From NCBI GenBank assembly GCA_964036295.1, contig OZ038469.1, positions 16,487,591 through 16,551,590 on the forward strand: a DNA stretch of 64,000 bases, given 5' to 3'. This stretch comes from Plumapathes pennacea (taxonomy: Eukaryota > Cnidaria > Anthozoa > Antipatharia > Myriopathidae). Positions 25,901 to 39,804 of the stretch are shown here, in pieces. Every line of letters begins with the position of its first letter. Position 1 is the first letter of the stretch. The translations under genes were made by a program, and so were the position numbers. The notes under the pieces were generated by a model. It did not search any database and was not told the DNA's origin. It saw only the letters and a program-made list of their open reading frames with translations.

Positions 25901-28900
25901 ACCGCCATCGGAAGTGCCATGTGCTAAAACGGTTCCACAGTGTTTTGCAATTGAAAAGAAACCTAACAGGAAAAAAGCAAGGCTGGTGTGGCGTTCGTAC
26001 ATTAAAAATCTAATTGGTACTTGACACTATTTTCATCACAAACTGTAGAATAGTAATATTTGCTCGCGAACCCTGCCGTGTTGACGCAGTTTCAGCAACC
26101 TTTATTTCTGAAGCGTGTCATCCAGTCAGTCACCAATGGAAGCTCAAGGGACGTGAGGACTGACCTTCAGCTGGTGTTATTCCTGCTATAACGCTTTTCT
26201 TGATTAGTGGTCAAGCGAAATAACTGGTACTTTTTAGAAACGTGTCACAGTTCAGTTGTACCTTAGCCCCGGGGTAAGGGCTTTTGAAAACTGACAGGTT
26301 TGGGGGCTCAGGGTAATGCCAGAATTTCGAATGATTTTTATGTTAGGGCTGTCAGGGTTTGAGGGCATTAACGAAACCCCCTTGCTCAAACTTTAGTCAA
26401 GTGCCCCCCCCCCCCCCCCCCCCCTTTCCAAGTGTCTTAGCAACTATACTATCAAACTCGTCATTGGTGGGTTCTAGCAACTTCTTGATTAGAATTTCAA
26501 TCTTTTTCTCGTCCTTAAAAAATTCTGCCAAGTCAAACCAGGCTGGCCACAGTTTATAAAGAACTCCACACAGCTTATATAATTGTTTGTTTGCTCACTT
26601 CGGAAACGATAAACATAGACGCGGCTCGGGCCAAACGAGGTCACACGTCAGCAGGCAATTAACATTTATTGTTTGTGTTTACTGAAAGTGCTTGTCGATA
26701 CAAACTGACGATTCATCGCGGTCTGGTTTTGAAGTGTGGTTTTTCAAACGTCCGGTGAATGCCGGCTATAAATTGATGTGACTGTTGATGTTTATCGCAG
26801 TATTGTGTTCACAAAGGCAGGGCTTCACGTTCACTTGAATACTGACTCACTTGAACACTCACAAAGAGGCGCATATATCTGATGTGCACCGAAACTGCCA
26901 CAAATAATTTAGACGCACCAAGCAACAACGTACTGGCAACCTCCTGCTCCGAGGAAACGTTTGTCTTTCGTCTGAAAGTAAGCTCAGTCGTATGTGTCTA
27001 GTCTAGTAATTTGTGGTGGCATTTATACCCTATATTCCTATCATATGCCTAGTTCTTTCCCAAAGGTGTGGAGAGTATATAGTTAGGCAGTTAGTATACT
27101 CATTGCAAAAGTTGGCAGTGCTGGGAGTCCTTCAGGATGAACTGAATGAAAGACAAACGTTCATACAACTAGTGACGCAGCGTCCGGTGACGATTGAGTC
27201 ATGATGTTGATTTTACAATTAGCCGTGAATTGAGTGATGGCAACATAACACGCTTATATTTAGTTTCGATGTCAGTGTTCAGAATGTTTTGTTGGTGATA
27301 AGTTCTGCACGCTTTTCAAACGAATGTGAAGCAGTTCAGGTATAGTCAAGAGCAGTCTTCGAGTGACTCATGGCAATCTCGAACATTTATCGAGAGTTGT
27401 ATTGATTATGACCTGTTTCTGACTCCAAATCTTGGTTTTGGGAGAGGCTAGTAGAACCTTCGGCGGTGACCACTAGTCGCACGCGATCATCAGGCAAAGC
27501 AGTGAAGATAGATTAGACCAACTCAGCCGGAGAGAATTGCATTTCAGATTTTGCGCCGTTTCAGAAGGTTCGAACTAATCATGCCAGGGGCGGAAAAATT
27601 GACAGAGAGGAAAAAACCAAGGATAAACCTAATATGGTAGTTTCATTATATCGCAGTGCCAACATTTCGGTTGCGGTCTTACCGTGGGAATTTAGAGACT
27701 AAACTTTGGCTCGACTTTTCTCAGACAGGTGCCTTTTTTCGGTTCAGTTTTGCGCTTTGGTTTGTATTGCCACGTTTTAGAGAGCCTACGGCCATTGATT
27801 CGTCATTGACTTCAATTGAAAACCTCTTGTTTGTGTTCAGGGACCTTGTAACCTTGTATCATTTTAGCTGCATGCGTGCAGTCTGATATATTTTACAGAG
27901 TTAGTGATTGCGCCACTAGTGAAACGTTGTACGTCGCGCCGGTCCGGCTCGGAGAAAGCGAAGAACACCAGAAGAAGGAGGTTTAAACCATAATCAGCCA
28001 TTGTCCTTTCTTCTGCGCTATTTGGCTAATATTTGAGGGCGATGGTAAATAGCGATAAGAGAGCATGAGAACACGTACGGAAGTTAACGTGAGAAACGAG
28101 GACTGAGCTAATTGCATCAGCCGTCGATCATGAAGTTGTTACTATTTTTCACTTTACTTTTACTGGTTAGGTTCAAAAGCTGCAGTTCATGGGCTACAAG
28201 TACGGCATGATGACAAAAATATTGATAAAATAGTGTGTTGAAAAAAGGGTATAAAAGTACAAGTTAAGATGTTTGCTGACGGATAAAATAGCGTTCGTGC
28301 TGAGAAATAGACGCCAACATCCGATTGACGCGTCGTGGATTTAACTCCTTCTCAGAGCTTCCCACTGAACCGGATAATGGCTGTCGCGATCATTAATACA
28401 AACTGTTAATGTTTTCTTTACTATTCCATAATGGCATAAGTAGCCTCGCGCCTTCTGTTTATGGCGCCAAGATTAATGTTTTGTTTGGCCAAAGCCGTTT
28501 GTGTTGTGACTCAATAATCGCAGATAATAGACTAAGCCGTTTTTAGGAAACGGGGGTGACTGGGTAGTTTTTAAACTTTGTCTTGAGAGAGCCGAGTAGA
28601 CAAACATACACAGGAGCAAAATACAGGGCCCGACAGGCGGAGCCGAAAAAAAAAGGTGTGAAATGGGATAAATGACATGACTTCAAATTCATTAAGTAAA
28701 TAAATGCTGGCTTTATGGGCAATACAGGTGGCAACGCCCATAGCACATAAATATAAAGCGATTACACTTTTTGATTGGACATATAATCAGTTGTATTGAA
28801 CAGCGACCTACAATCTCGTTTGCTCGTTATTGGTATTCTGTCCCTTAACTGTAAGCGAATTTTCTCATTTCCTCTATTGGCCATTCAGTATCGACGACTA

Positions 28901-28943
28901 AGCCTTGTGATCCGTTTTTATCTACTGACAGGATTCACCAGAA

Positions 28944-30995
28944 ATGATCGGCCAAGAAATCGACTGCAAGAAACGTACATCGTTTCATGAACATTACAAG
29001 CTCCGTGAAATTCTTGGCAAAGGAACCTTCGGAAAAGTCTACAAATGCATAGAAGAAAAAAGCGAGCGGTGTTTCGCTGTGAAAAAGGTCACAATAAGTA
29101 ACGAAGAGATCGGGAAAGATTTGGAGCGCGAAGTTTCTATCTGGAAGGAGCTAAAACACGCAAATGTGGTGCTGTTGCATTCGACTTTCAGCGAAGGAGG
29201 TGTGGCCCACCTTGTAATGGAATACGTCGAAGGGAAAAGTCTATTTGACGAGATGCTTCTTCAGATAATGTACACCGAAAAAGAGGCTTGTGCTGTATTG
29301 AAACAGGTATATCAGACTTATAACATTTGCGCTATCTGGGTCGTAGATCTTGCGATTAGGCACGCAATCGGAAAGTTTGCTAGCAGGGGAGCAGTTTAGC
29401 CAGTGAGCTGGCAACACTGGCCTGGCGGAACCTGTGAAAACGACTTTGTACTGCCCGCAATACGCATAGTGCACTGGGACAGCAGACTCAGTAAATTTCG
29501 ACAGTTTGAGTTGATGAGTTAAAACGGTTTCGATAGCTTTCGTGTGTTCAACATTTGTTTTAAATATTGTTACATTCCTGTAATAAGTTGAAGGTTTGGC
29601 GAAATCATGCGTGTCAAAAAGTTCAACAAGCTTTTCAACATATTAGTTCCACACCCTCACTTTGACCTTGTCAAACGCATGCAAGGCTTCAACATCGGTG
29701 TCAATAAAATGTTAACCTGATGCGGATGTTGGAACTCTGCTAGTGTCAAGGTTTTTTTTTAGTGCAGTTCACGCCGATCGGATTATGTTTAAGAAAAAAT
29801 CCCACAAATAGGCGAATCCGATCAAAAGGTTGCTTGTGTGCTGATTAGAGTCCGAACGGATCAGTTAGCGAACTCCAAGTGAAAGCGCTGTAACGGGCTA
29901 ATACGGCGGCAAACAAATTGAGTTAGAAAAGCTTAGTTGGCCCCAGAGCATCGCACGGATGTCTACGCTTTGGTGCACATGGGGCGTGTAGTGACAGCTA
30001 AACGAGGAAACGGAAAGGTTACTAAAACGCTTAGTGACCCTATGAAACGGAACACCCTGGGTCAGTTTCTTTGTGACGTGCACTCTCTTTCGTGATCATT
30101 CCGGCAACAAAGGGTCGGCCAGACACTCCCACAGACGGACGTCGGGACAGTAGGGGAGCGTCACTTGCAAGCTTTCTAAAGGCATCTCATAGTTTCAACT
30201 GATACTTGATAAAGCCTCGGAAATGAAAGCGCCCATGTGTGACTACGCACCGGAACTCGGGCGAGTGACTTCTCTGCCGAAATTGGTCCAAAAGCTGTCC
30301 GACTTTTCTTTGAGCGCGGAGACAACAATAGTTACTACGAGAACTTTTGCTCGCACTGATCAAACTTTCAATTCTCCCCACATCACTTGCGCATTTTCCT
30401 CTCTTTATTAAGGGTTGAGAGAATTCATATATAAAACGACTCAACTGAAAACTGTGTCGAACAAGCTTTATTAAACTAATGTCTGAATTTGTTTCAGATT
30501 TTCCAGGCGCTGGAGTATCTGCACACAAGACGCATTGTTCACCGGGACGTAAAAGGCGACAACATCATCTTAACCCGATGCACTCGAACAAACGACATTA
30601 CTGTAAAACTGCTGGACTTTGGGCTTGCGCGCAAGCTTCCACGCGACTCTGACGTCATAAACTGTGACGTGGAGGGGGCACCGCTATTTTTAGCGCCAGA
30701 GACAATTTTAGAGGATCCTATTGGCTGCGCCGTGGATCTCTGGTCTTGCGGTGTTATTTGTTTCCTGCTCTTGGTGGGTTATCCACCATTTTGGGACGAT
30801 GATGATGACAAGTTGTTTTCTCAAATCAGGAGAGGACGATACTCGATGGTTTCCTTGCACTGGGACGAAGTGTCAGATGATGCTAAGGATCTGGTGAAAA
30901 GAACACTTGTAACCTCGCCTTGTAAGCGAGTGACGGCTGCCAAGGCCCTGAAACATCCGTGGTTTGACATTTTGCTGGAAGAAGGAACGCATTAG
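28944..30995 (+). CDS. CaMK-like Ser/Thr protein kinase 2
   Basis: Exons 28944-29306 and 30498-30995 join at TTGAAACAG|gtatat and tgtttcag|ATTTTC, phase 0, intron 1191 bp. Product 286 residues. Motifs: GKGTFGKV (25-32), Lys47 in FAVKK, HRDVKGDN with Asp138, DFG at 161-163, EGAPLFLAPE, CGVICFLLLVGYPPFW and LKHPW. It stops almost directly after the kinase domain, so the basic C-terminal tail of kinases 1 and 3 is missing. In the catalytic loop Gly141 replaces the Pro of KPDN; Asp, Lys and Asn are kept, so activity is still likely. The intron site equals that of kinases 1 and 3. AATAAA at 31155 may end the transcript. A catalytic domain without a tail may be constitutively active or be controlled by partners (inference). 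Confidence 0.9.
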
Positions 30996-31154
30996 GATTG
31001 CACTTTTTTTGGTCAAAAATTTTTCATGTTCAATGGATTTTTAAAATGCACCTCCAATAATTATTCAAAATTCATGGATGTGCTTGAATTCTTAAATTAT
31101 TGTGTAAAAGTTGCCGAAATGTCCGCCATGTTGAAGTTTATTGAGTATCATAAT

Positions 31155-31160
31155 AATAAA
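31155..31160 (+). terminator. AATAAA after kinase 2
   Basis: First plus-strand AATAAA, 160 bp after the kinase 2 stop codon. It lies 250 bp before the 3' end of the convergent RPS27A coding region. Confidence 0.45.
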
Positions 31161-31325
31161 AACAAATATTACAAGACATTCTGAAACATTTCTACTTTTT
31201 TATGATGTTGCCATAACTATCCTGAGATGTGCTTGTTTGCAGAGAAATATTTTGAGCTTTGGAGTGAAATGGTTATCCCATTTCTTGGGAGTGTGTACGT
31301 GGGTTTCTTGTGGCGGTGAGGTCAT

Positions 31326-31349
31326 GGGTGGGTGGGTGGGTGGGGGGGG
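31326..31349 (+). other. G-quadruplex-forming tract
   Basis: Runs of GGGT repeat four times and end in an eight-G run. This fits the strict G3-loop1 pattern, among the most stable intramolecular G-quadruplex forms. It lies between the convergent 3' ends of kinase 2 and RPS27A, on the template strand of RPS27A. Confidence 0.75.
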
Positions 31350-31412
31350 ATTGGTTTGTCACCCACATGACTCAAAACATGACACACTATCTCAGAACAT
31401 ACACTTCATGAT

Positions 31413-33170
<1,758 letters not shown>

Positions 33171-33281
33171 GGCTTCAACTCAAAATCTGTCGTAAGGAAG
33201 AATTGGATTGTTAGTTTAAGATTCAACTACTTAGTGTGATTTACAGACTAATTCAAGCTTGTTACGTCCTCTCGAACTTAC

Positions 33282-33336
33282 GAGAAGCCACAGAATTACG
33301 ATGAAATGGCGGAAAGGCCACGAGAAAGAGGAAGGA
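33282..33336 (-). promoter_or_regulatory. Predicted 5'-UTR exon of RPS27A with TOP motif
   Basis: Read on the minus strand, a pyrimidine tract CCTTCCTCTTTCTC is followed by CGTGGCC and then TCTC|gtaagttc, a strong splice donor at 33281. The likely acceptor, ttacgacag, is 16 bases before the ATG. Terminal oligopyrimidine starts mark ribosomal protein mRNAs and couple translation to growth signalling (established for the family). The exact transcription start is inferred. Confidence 0.6.
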
Positions 33337-34692
33337 GCAAGGGGTGGCCCGCCCTTGAAGCAGGGGCACCAACCGCTGACCGTCAAAATTGTGCCCAGTC
33401 TTCGCTGTAAGGTTGAGGGGTACTGGGAACCAGAGCACCCAAAAGCGCGCGAAGTCGATCGATCGGAAAGAATACGTTGTGTTTGCTGTAGGTCTCTGCG
33501 TTTACTAACTGCTTTACGACCCCTTCGAGTGAAACAACACACGGTGAGTGAAGTCGATATTCAGGAGCAGTCTTCGCCGTTGGATAAGTTAGACTTTGAC
33601 AGCTTTTAATACAATATTTCTCCAAAAGCCCTCGAGCGAAGCTGTCAAAGCGAACTTCCATATATAAGCCATATCTGTATGTGATTTTGTCTTGGTGGTC
33701 GATTCGAGAACGAGGCGGCACACTCCCTGCACCCCAAAATGATGAGGACTATCTCTCCCCCTTCCCCCTCCCCCCGGTAGTGAATAGCCTTCTGTATGTC
33801 TGTAGTATTGGAGTGTCAGAAATCCTTTAACATCACTACTAATTGGGGACACCAGGCAATATAAAACAACCGCTGTGTATAATAAGGAATTGATCATAAA
33901 AAGTAAGTAATAAAGTTAGTTTCTAATTCTCATAAATGCTAACTACTACAAGGTGATGATAGATATGTACACAATGAATGTAACATGTCTTGCTCACCTC
34001 TGCTGTGCACAGCTCAACCCTTTACTGCCCTAAGCTGATAAGAGGGCCTAGATGGGGGGGCCTCTTGTGTTGTTTTATTAATCTAGTCTTGTAACACTTA
34101 ACTAGAATTTTTTACATAACACTTAACATTAATTTTTTTGACATCATAACACTTAACAGTAAAAAATTCAGGCCCATAACACTTAACAGTAATCTTAATC
34201 TTAAAAATAACCCTTTGATAATTCAACTACAGTGAAGTGGTGAGAATTGAGTAAAGTATCAGACTTTTCACTGCACACTCATATTGCCTTTATTAGTACA
34301 AATCCACTCCACTGAAAGGAGAAAACATGTGGGTGTAGATGCACATAACGTTTCAAAAAATATGCTCCTAAAAAAGAGTAATTCATTAAATTCATAATAT
34401 TTTGTTGCAGTAAGTTTATTATTTGAGTCTCATTTGCAACTGTATATGCTCTTTTTTATGATTATTATAATTTAGTCAAAGGAGGAGAAGGTAACCAAAT
34501 ATTTCTTGGCTTTGTCTTCTGAAAAGTTCTCCTAGGATATTTCAAGGTTTACATGGCCATGCATTAGTTGCAGGTTAACTCCCTTAAATTGTGGAAATTC
34601 ACGGGTTGAATGAAGGTTTGAACCTGATTTCAATTCAATTTCCATTAACCAATGTGGAATATTTTGCCACACAAGTTTTCAAAATGTCAAAT
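33337..34692. other. Spacer between RPS27A and kinase 3
   Basis: Holds the RPS27A promoter region and the downstream flank of kinase 3. A loose tandem repeat of the word TAACACTTAAC lies at 34091-34187. A run CCCCCTTCCCCCTCCCCCCGG sits near 33757-33777. No coding exon is recognised. Confidence 0.5.
34091..34187. repeat. Short-interval repeat of TAACACTTAAC
   Basis: Four copies of [G/A]TAACACTTAAC start near 34091, 34116, 34146 and 34176, spaced 25, 30 and 30 bp, with AT-rich spacers. This looks like a degenerate minisatellite. Confidence 0.75.
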
Positions 34693-34698
34693 TTTATT
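34693..34698 (-). terminator. AATAAA of kinase 3
   Basis: TTTATT on the plus strand gives AATAAA on the minus strand, 118 bp beyond the kinase 3 stop codon. Confidence 0.45.
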
Positions 34699-34815
34699 CT
34701 GCTTTATGCTGCCCCTGCAGTTCACTTCAACCAGAACATGGTTGTGCTAATGTGTGCAGGAATGGGACGAACATCCCTGCCGAGCAAATTATGCAAACAC
34801 TCGTTTGCAGTCAAC

Positions 34816-37069
34816 TCATTTAAGCTCAGATGTCAAATTGTGGGCTGAATGGTGTTGAGGGAAATATTTCCCCTTCAATTGTCCCACACCCAGTCGCTGA
34901 ACTTTTAAGCTCGAATGCATCGACCTGACTGTCGATTTGAACTTCTCAGTCAGTGTGTGGGTTGAAAATCGAGCCTTTCGACGGGGGCATGGTGACGTCA
35001 TGGTAGACATCTTAAAAATCCATGGATGGTCCAGAGCGTTGTTGGCTGTGATTCGTTGTGACGCTTGCACAGTGAGCATACGTTGAATCAGAGTCTTGCA
35101 CGAATCGGATATTTTATCCCAGCAAGGTGATGATAGAGTGTAATGCCCTCTCACGGCCGCTAGCAGCATTTTTTCGTCGTCGCCGCTCCAAAATGGCGGG
35201 TATCCAGAAACGAGGAGGTGTAGAAGGACCCCACACGCCCATAGGTCCACGGGACATCCAATGGGGTCTTCCAGGATTGTCTCAGGGGCCAGAAACATGG
35301 GCGCTCCCCTGGGGGTACATCGCATGTTATCGCGATGTGGTGGTAGTTTTTTGGCGAACCCAAAGTCGGCAAGTTTGACTGTCACTTGTTCCTTTTGCGA
35401 GTTTGTTGTACAAGGGGTGTATTTCACGAGGATGTTGTCTGGTTTGACGTCACGATGCACGATTTTACGTGTATGTAGGTACTTCAAGGCTTCAAGGATC
35501 TGCGAAGAAACCACATCATTTGTAAATTTCTTTTTCTCGACGCAACGAACACCGTAAAACAATTTCCGAGATCCCTTTCGCCTTTGCTTCAAGACGAGGT
35601 CAGTGCGAATCTGAGTTTGATATACGTTATAATGAACAAGAGAGTAAAACTAACTTGTATAAGAAAGTTCGCACTTGGCCTCGCTTTGAAACCGAGGCAA
35701 CAGGCACTGCGGAAATGGAGGAGTCCCCCTCTCCCACAACCCCCCCCCCCCCCACCACCACCTCGGGATTCTAATTGTAGTGTTTGTATTCCCGCATGGT
35801 ATGATGTAACACATACCAAGGCACGTTTAATTATGTTGCCCTTTGGCAGTTATAAGTACAGTAAGTGATATTATTGCGTTCGATTTAGATTAGATTTAAT
35901 CTGTTGTTCAGAGCGGCAAAACAGCCCCGGGGCAAACAATATGAATAACGGAATATAAAGACATAAAGACGGGTTTATTCTGAAGAAGGCATGTGCAGTG
36001 GTTTTACACAGTAAATGGACTTTCTTGTGTCTGAAGGTATGCCCAAGTGGCGCACCGCGCTTTACACGATATCTTTCACATAGTAACAAATGTTGGCAAC
36101 AGGTCTAGACTTGATACTGGGCTCTTAGAGTGTGCCATAGCAAATAGAATCAATTAAAATTGATGCTTGATATAAAACTAAAAATAAGAAAAAATAAATA
36201 AATGAAAAAAAAATCCCCCAAAATTAAAAAAGTAACACGGTACAGAATATGAGGAACAGATGCAGCTTATTTCACAACTTGCGCCGATGTAAGTAATTTC
36301 TGTCTTTTGAGGTCTGACAGTGCCTGATGGCTGACAGCACATGAACAAGACAAAGTGGTCTGACCATTCAAACGAAACCTGTTGATTAGTATACATTTTC
36401 ATGGGACTGTTTGTTTCATAATTCTTTTCATTTCTCATTTTTACCAAAAATTCTAAAATATTACTCCCACCCTATGTAGCTGGCTGCACTTGCGATCATA
36501 ATATTAAACAGAATATTCTGGACACAGCCAGCATTTTTTTTACCCGCATTTTAGCTCCAGTTGTGTAGATGTTTCTCGAAATAGACCACAGTGTTTTAGA
36601 GTATCTAGACGCGTGCCGTGCAAAAATTAAATTTATAGAACAAGAACAGCTGGATGTTTCAAGTTGAGCTGCTTTTGGAATTTGCATAACTCAGCGTCCG
36701 AGGGCGCCCTCTTACCTGCTTTAGAATACTGGCTGCTTCTTTTTCTGAATAAGTTTCCTGGCTCATCATCAAGTCGAATAAGTTCCCTCCATCCACAAAC
36801 TCGAGCACGAAGTAAAAGTATTTTCCAGTTTTAAAAGACGCGTGCATTGTGACAATGTTAGCGTGGTCAAGTCCTTGCCATATTGCAACCTCCTCTTCGA
36901 TAGCCTTCTCGTCGTAATCTTCATGCTTTTCGTCGAATTCCTTCAAGGCAAAAACTGTCTCGGACTTTCTCTCCACGCATCTGTAAACTTTGGCGAAGGA
37001 ACCTTCACCCAAGAGCTCTTCAACTCGAAAGTCTTCTGCGTCGTCATCGACGAATGAAATCTCGTACAT
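34816..37069 (-). CDS. CaMK-like Ser/Thr protein kinase 3
   Basis: Exons 37069-36716 and 35499-34816 on the minus strand join at CTAAAGCAG|gtaaga and ttcttcgcag|ATCCTT, phase 0, intron 1216 bp. Product 345 residues. The ATG at 37069 is the first in the open frame; a pyrimidine-rich tctctctcttag just upstream (about 37103) looks like an acceptor, so a non-coding first exon is likely. Motifs: GEGSFAKV (21-28), Lys43 in FALKE, HRDVKPDN with Asp135, a slightly long loop rich in Thr/Gln (145-156), DFG at 163-165, RGAPMFLAPE and CGVLLHLLVSGYPPFW. After LDHPWI a basic Ser/Thr-rich tail of about 70 residues follows. The kinase core is complete. It is closest to kinases 1 and 2 by intron site and by the shared GAP-hydrophobic-FLAPETI block. 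Confidence 0.9.
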
Positions 37070-37104
37070 AGCGAGGCTTCGAGCCAGTCTATCTGTCACA
37101 AGCT

Positions 37105-39804
37105 AAGAGAGAGAGAGAGAACAGATTGGAGAAACCTGAAATCGATAAATAAATCTCAACTTGATATTGTTTGTTGTTAACCTTGGCATGTGATTGACGC
37201 AAGCAAGCTGCAGCTTTCCTAATATTAGTGCTTGATCTTGCATGAAACTTGGCGTGGGCAGGGCACGGATTGCGTAAGGCACGCGAAGCTTGTTAATCCA
37301 GGTTTTTTTGCAAAAACCTTGAGAAGCTTCCGGTCATTACGAATTATTCAAAGTGCATCATGCTTTCCACACGATCGGCAGTAAACATTGCGAAATATTT
37401 ATCCGTCGCCCGTCCGTCACGGCTTACTGGTTCTGAATGTAGTCCTTTGATAGTAAACAGACGACACAATGCTTCTCAGCTGAAAGTTGGCTTAGTGCCC
37501 GCTGAGTGCTCAGTGCTGCATGCCCTCTATACGTTTGTTTGAGGCTTTACAAAAACATGATAAGTGTTTCGCGGCAATTACGCTCTCGGCTAGATTAAAG
37601 AAGAACTGAGCGTTGCTCTTGAAACACTGAATTTAGTTTACATGATGTGTCAGGATGTTTGTTTTCCAAAGCATCAAAGTCTTTGCACTAAACATCGTTA
37701 AACCTGATATAAATACATGATTTCCAGCTCGGTGTTAGAAAGCGTCCACTAAAAAGTGTCTCCTTTTTTAAAAGAGCAAAAGCCGCTCAACGTAAGTGAA
37801 GAAACACAAGATCGACTACTTCTTGTAATTAAAATGCCTTAGTCGACCAAGTTGTTTGCTCTCTTGGGAGTTCACTGTTAGTTATACGGTTATTATCGAG
37901 CAACGAAGATGTAAACATCGGATCTTTTCTGTAAAACTCTTGTCCGACATGACTCTGCGGTCATCTTGCATTTGTTGTTTTGTGCTGTCATCGCATTTTT
38001 TTTCTTTTTTTTTTTTTTTTTGAATGGCCTTGGTTTTCTTTTCAGTTGTGGATCAAAGGTGACAAGAAGTAATGCAAACAAATATATTGCTTTCAAGAGG
38101 GCCTCATTTTTGTTATCAAAAGAAATACGCAAAGCCAAGCAGTGGAAATAAGCTGAACTTGAAGGAATGCAGTCAGTTCTTTTGTAAAAACTCTAATCCT
38201 GTGCGAAGGAACTACAGTAGAGAAGTTAAAAATGTATCAGAAATTACGTATGTTGTGTAAATTGACCAGTGAGTGCAAATTCTTGGCTTAATTACCGTGT
38301 TACAGGTTTTCATGGCGTGTAACTAGCGAAGGGTTTGAGGAATAGACTGCAAGGGGCGCATTTGAAGTCCTTTGACTCAAAGCCACTTCGAGCTGACGCT
38401 CGCATATACTTACTGTTTCCACTGCTGCTACTGCAAAAGCTTCTGTCACTAAAACTAACTGTCACTCCTAGTACTGCTACGGGTTGCGCGGTTTAACTAC
38501 GCTGGATATCATGTAGTTACCTTTAGGATGGAGGCCGGGTGACGTGACAGTACTTCTGGCTGTGATTTAGTAAAGAGTTTCCGCAGTGGACAGTTGACAG
38601 TAAAGCAAAGGATCAGTAACTCGATGACGTTTAGTCGTGGGAAAATCCTTTGAATGCTGAAGGTAATGCGGGCACTTTAAAGTGGCACAACAATAGTGAT
38701 GCATAAAGCTAATTCAAAGCCGCGTGCGAGAACATGAATTATAGATGTAAAGTCGTTTAGACGAGTTCCATACCCTAAATCGAGGTCAACGTCATGACCC
38801 GACAGAGTTTGCGGTTGATACGTCGTTTTATCAGCAGGGCGCAGGTCTGTAATTTATGCATGTGATGACTTGTTCTTTCACGTCTGGGGTACAAAATGAA
38901 CTAAAAATAATAAGGCAAAAACAACTGTGAACATAGCTAATGTTTCGATAGATTTCATTTGACTAATTCAGTCACGTTTCATTCGACAGCCAGGAGTTTG
39001 ATGTTTAAAGTCGAAAGGGGTACTGGAAAAGTTAACTGGGCAAAACGTGGTTGTGAAGTGGAAGTAATCAGTGCGAAGGCAAGTCTGTTCTGATGGATTG
39101 GCGGTGTTGTTTTAAGGGTTTTCGATAATCCAACCTTACAACCAAACAAACAATGGGAGCGCGGGCTCAATATACTTGTCAGAGGTCAACAAACTCATGG
39201 CGGGGTGGACTGAGCTGCCGGGGGCCTTAGGGTCTAAGCGACGCTGGCTAATGTAGCGCAGGCACTTCGTGAAAATGCCATAAGACCACACAGTGGAGAC
39301 GTCACTGACATGCGCATACGCTCTGCTCTGTGAGACACGGACTATAATTTGAAAATAGCAGCAGACTTTGAAATTATTATATATTTGCTTGTAAACTCTG
39401 TATTCATTTAAATTTATCGACTAATTTCTGCTTTTTAAAATCAGGAAAGTACATCCACTAGTCTACATGATCTCTTCTTAGGCGGACATTTGTTTGCTCT
39501 ATGACGACAACAGAAGAATCCGCTGTTGCAAGCTCGGAAGAGCCTCGACTTGGTGTAAACAAAACTCCTACCAACAGGCATTGCGCACCACCATCTTTGC
39601 ATATCACAAGAGTATTTAGGTTTTCTACTCAGAGTTTCTTTTGTGAGCCAATAAATATCGTGGTATAAATATCAAAATGAGATACATTATTTCAAATTAT
39701 TATAGCGCAGATTCTCTGCATCCATCTCTTGAGATTTGTGAGTGTTTCGTGTTTCATTTCATGTGGTTTTACTCTTTTCAGAGTGTAAAAAGCAGCTCGC
39801 ACTG
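37105..39804. other. Intergenic stretch, no gene recognised
   Basis: Promoter side of kinase 3 and the 3' flank of the F-box/WD40 gene. AT-rich, with a purine/pyrimidine GA run at 37106-37120 and a T run near 38004-38020. No exon with recognisable motifs and no clear repeat was found. Confidence 0.45.

Larger units (their letters stand above)
21456..28943. other. 7.5 kb between divergent kinases 1 and 2, no gene seen
   Basis: Kinases 1 and 2 point away from each other across this stretch, so it should hold both promoters. It contains the nested MITE (22166-22913), a pyrimidine-rich tract near 25408-25440 and a 21-base C run at 26404-26424. The open frames are T-rich or lack ATG starts, and none resembles a known protein. 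A possible TATA box for kinase 2 (TATAAAG) lies at 28752-28758. Confidence 0.5.

Noticed and set aside
33231-33721. Overlapping ORFs on both strands upstream of RPS27A
   Set aside because: They lie across the predicted TOP leader and promoter; no protein similarity seen.
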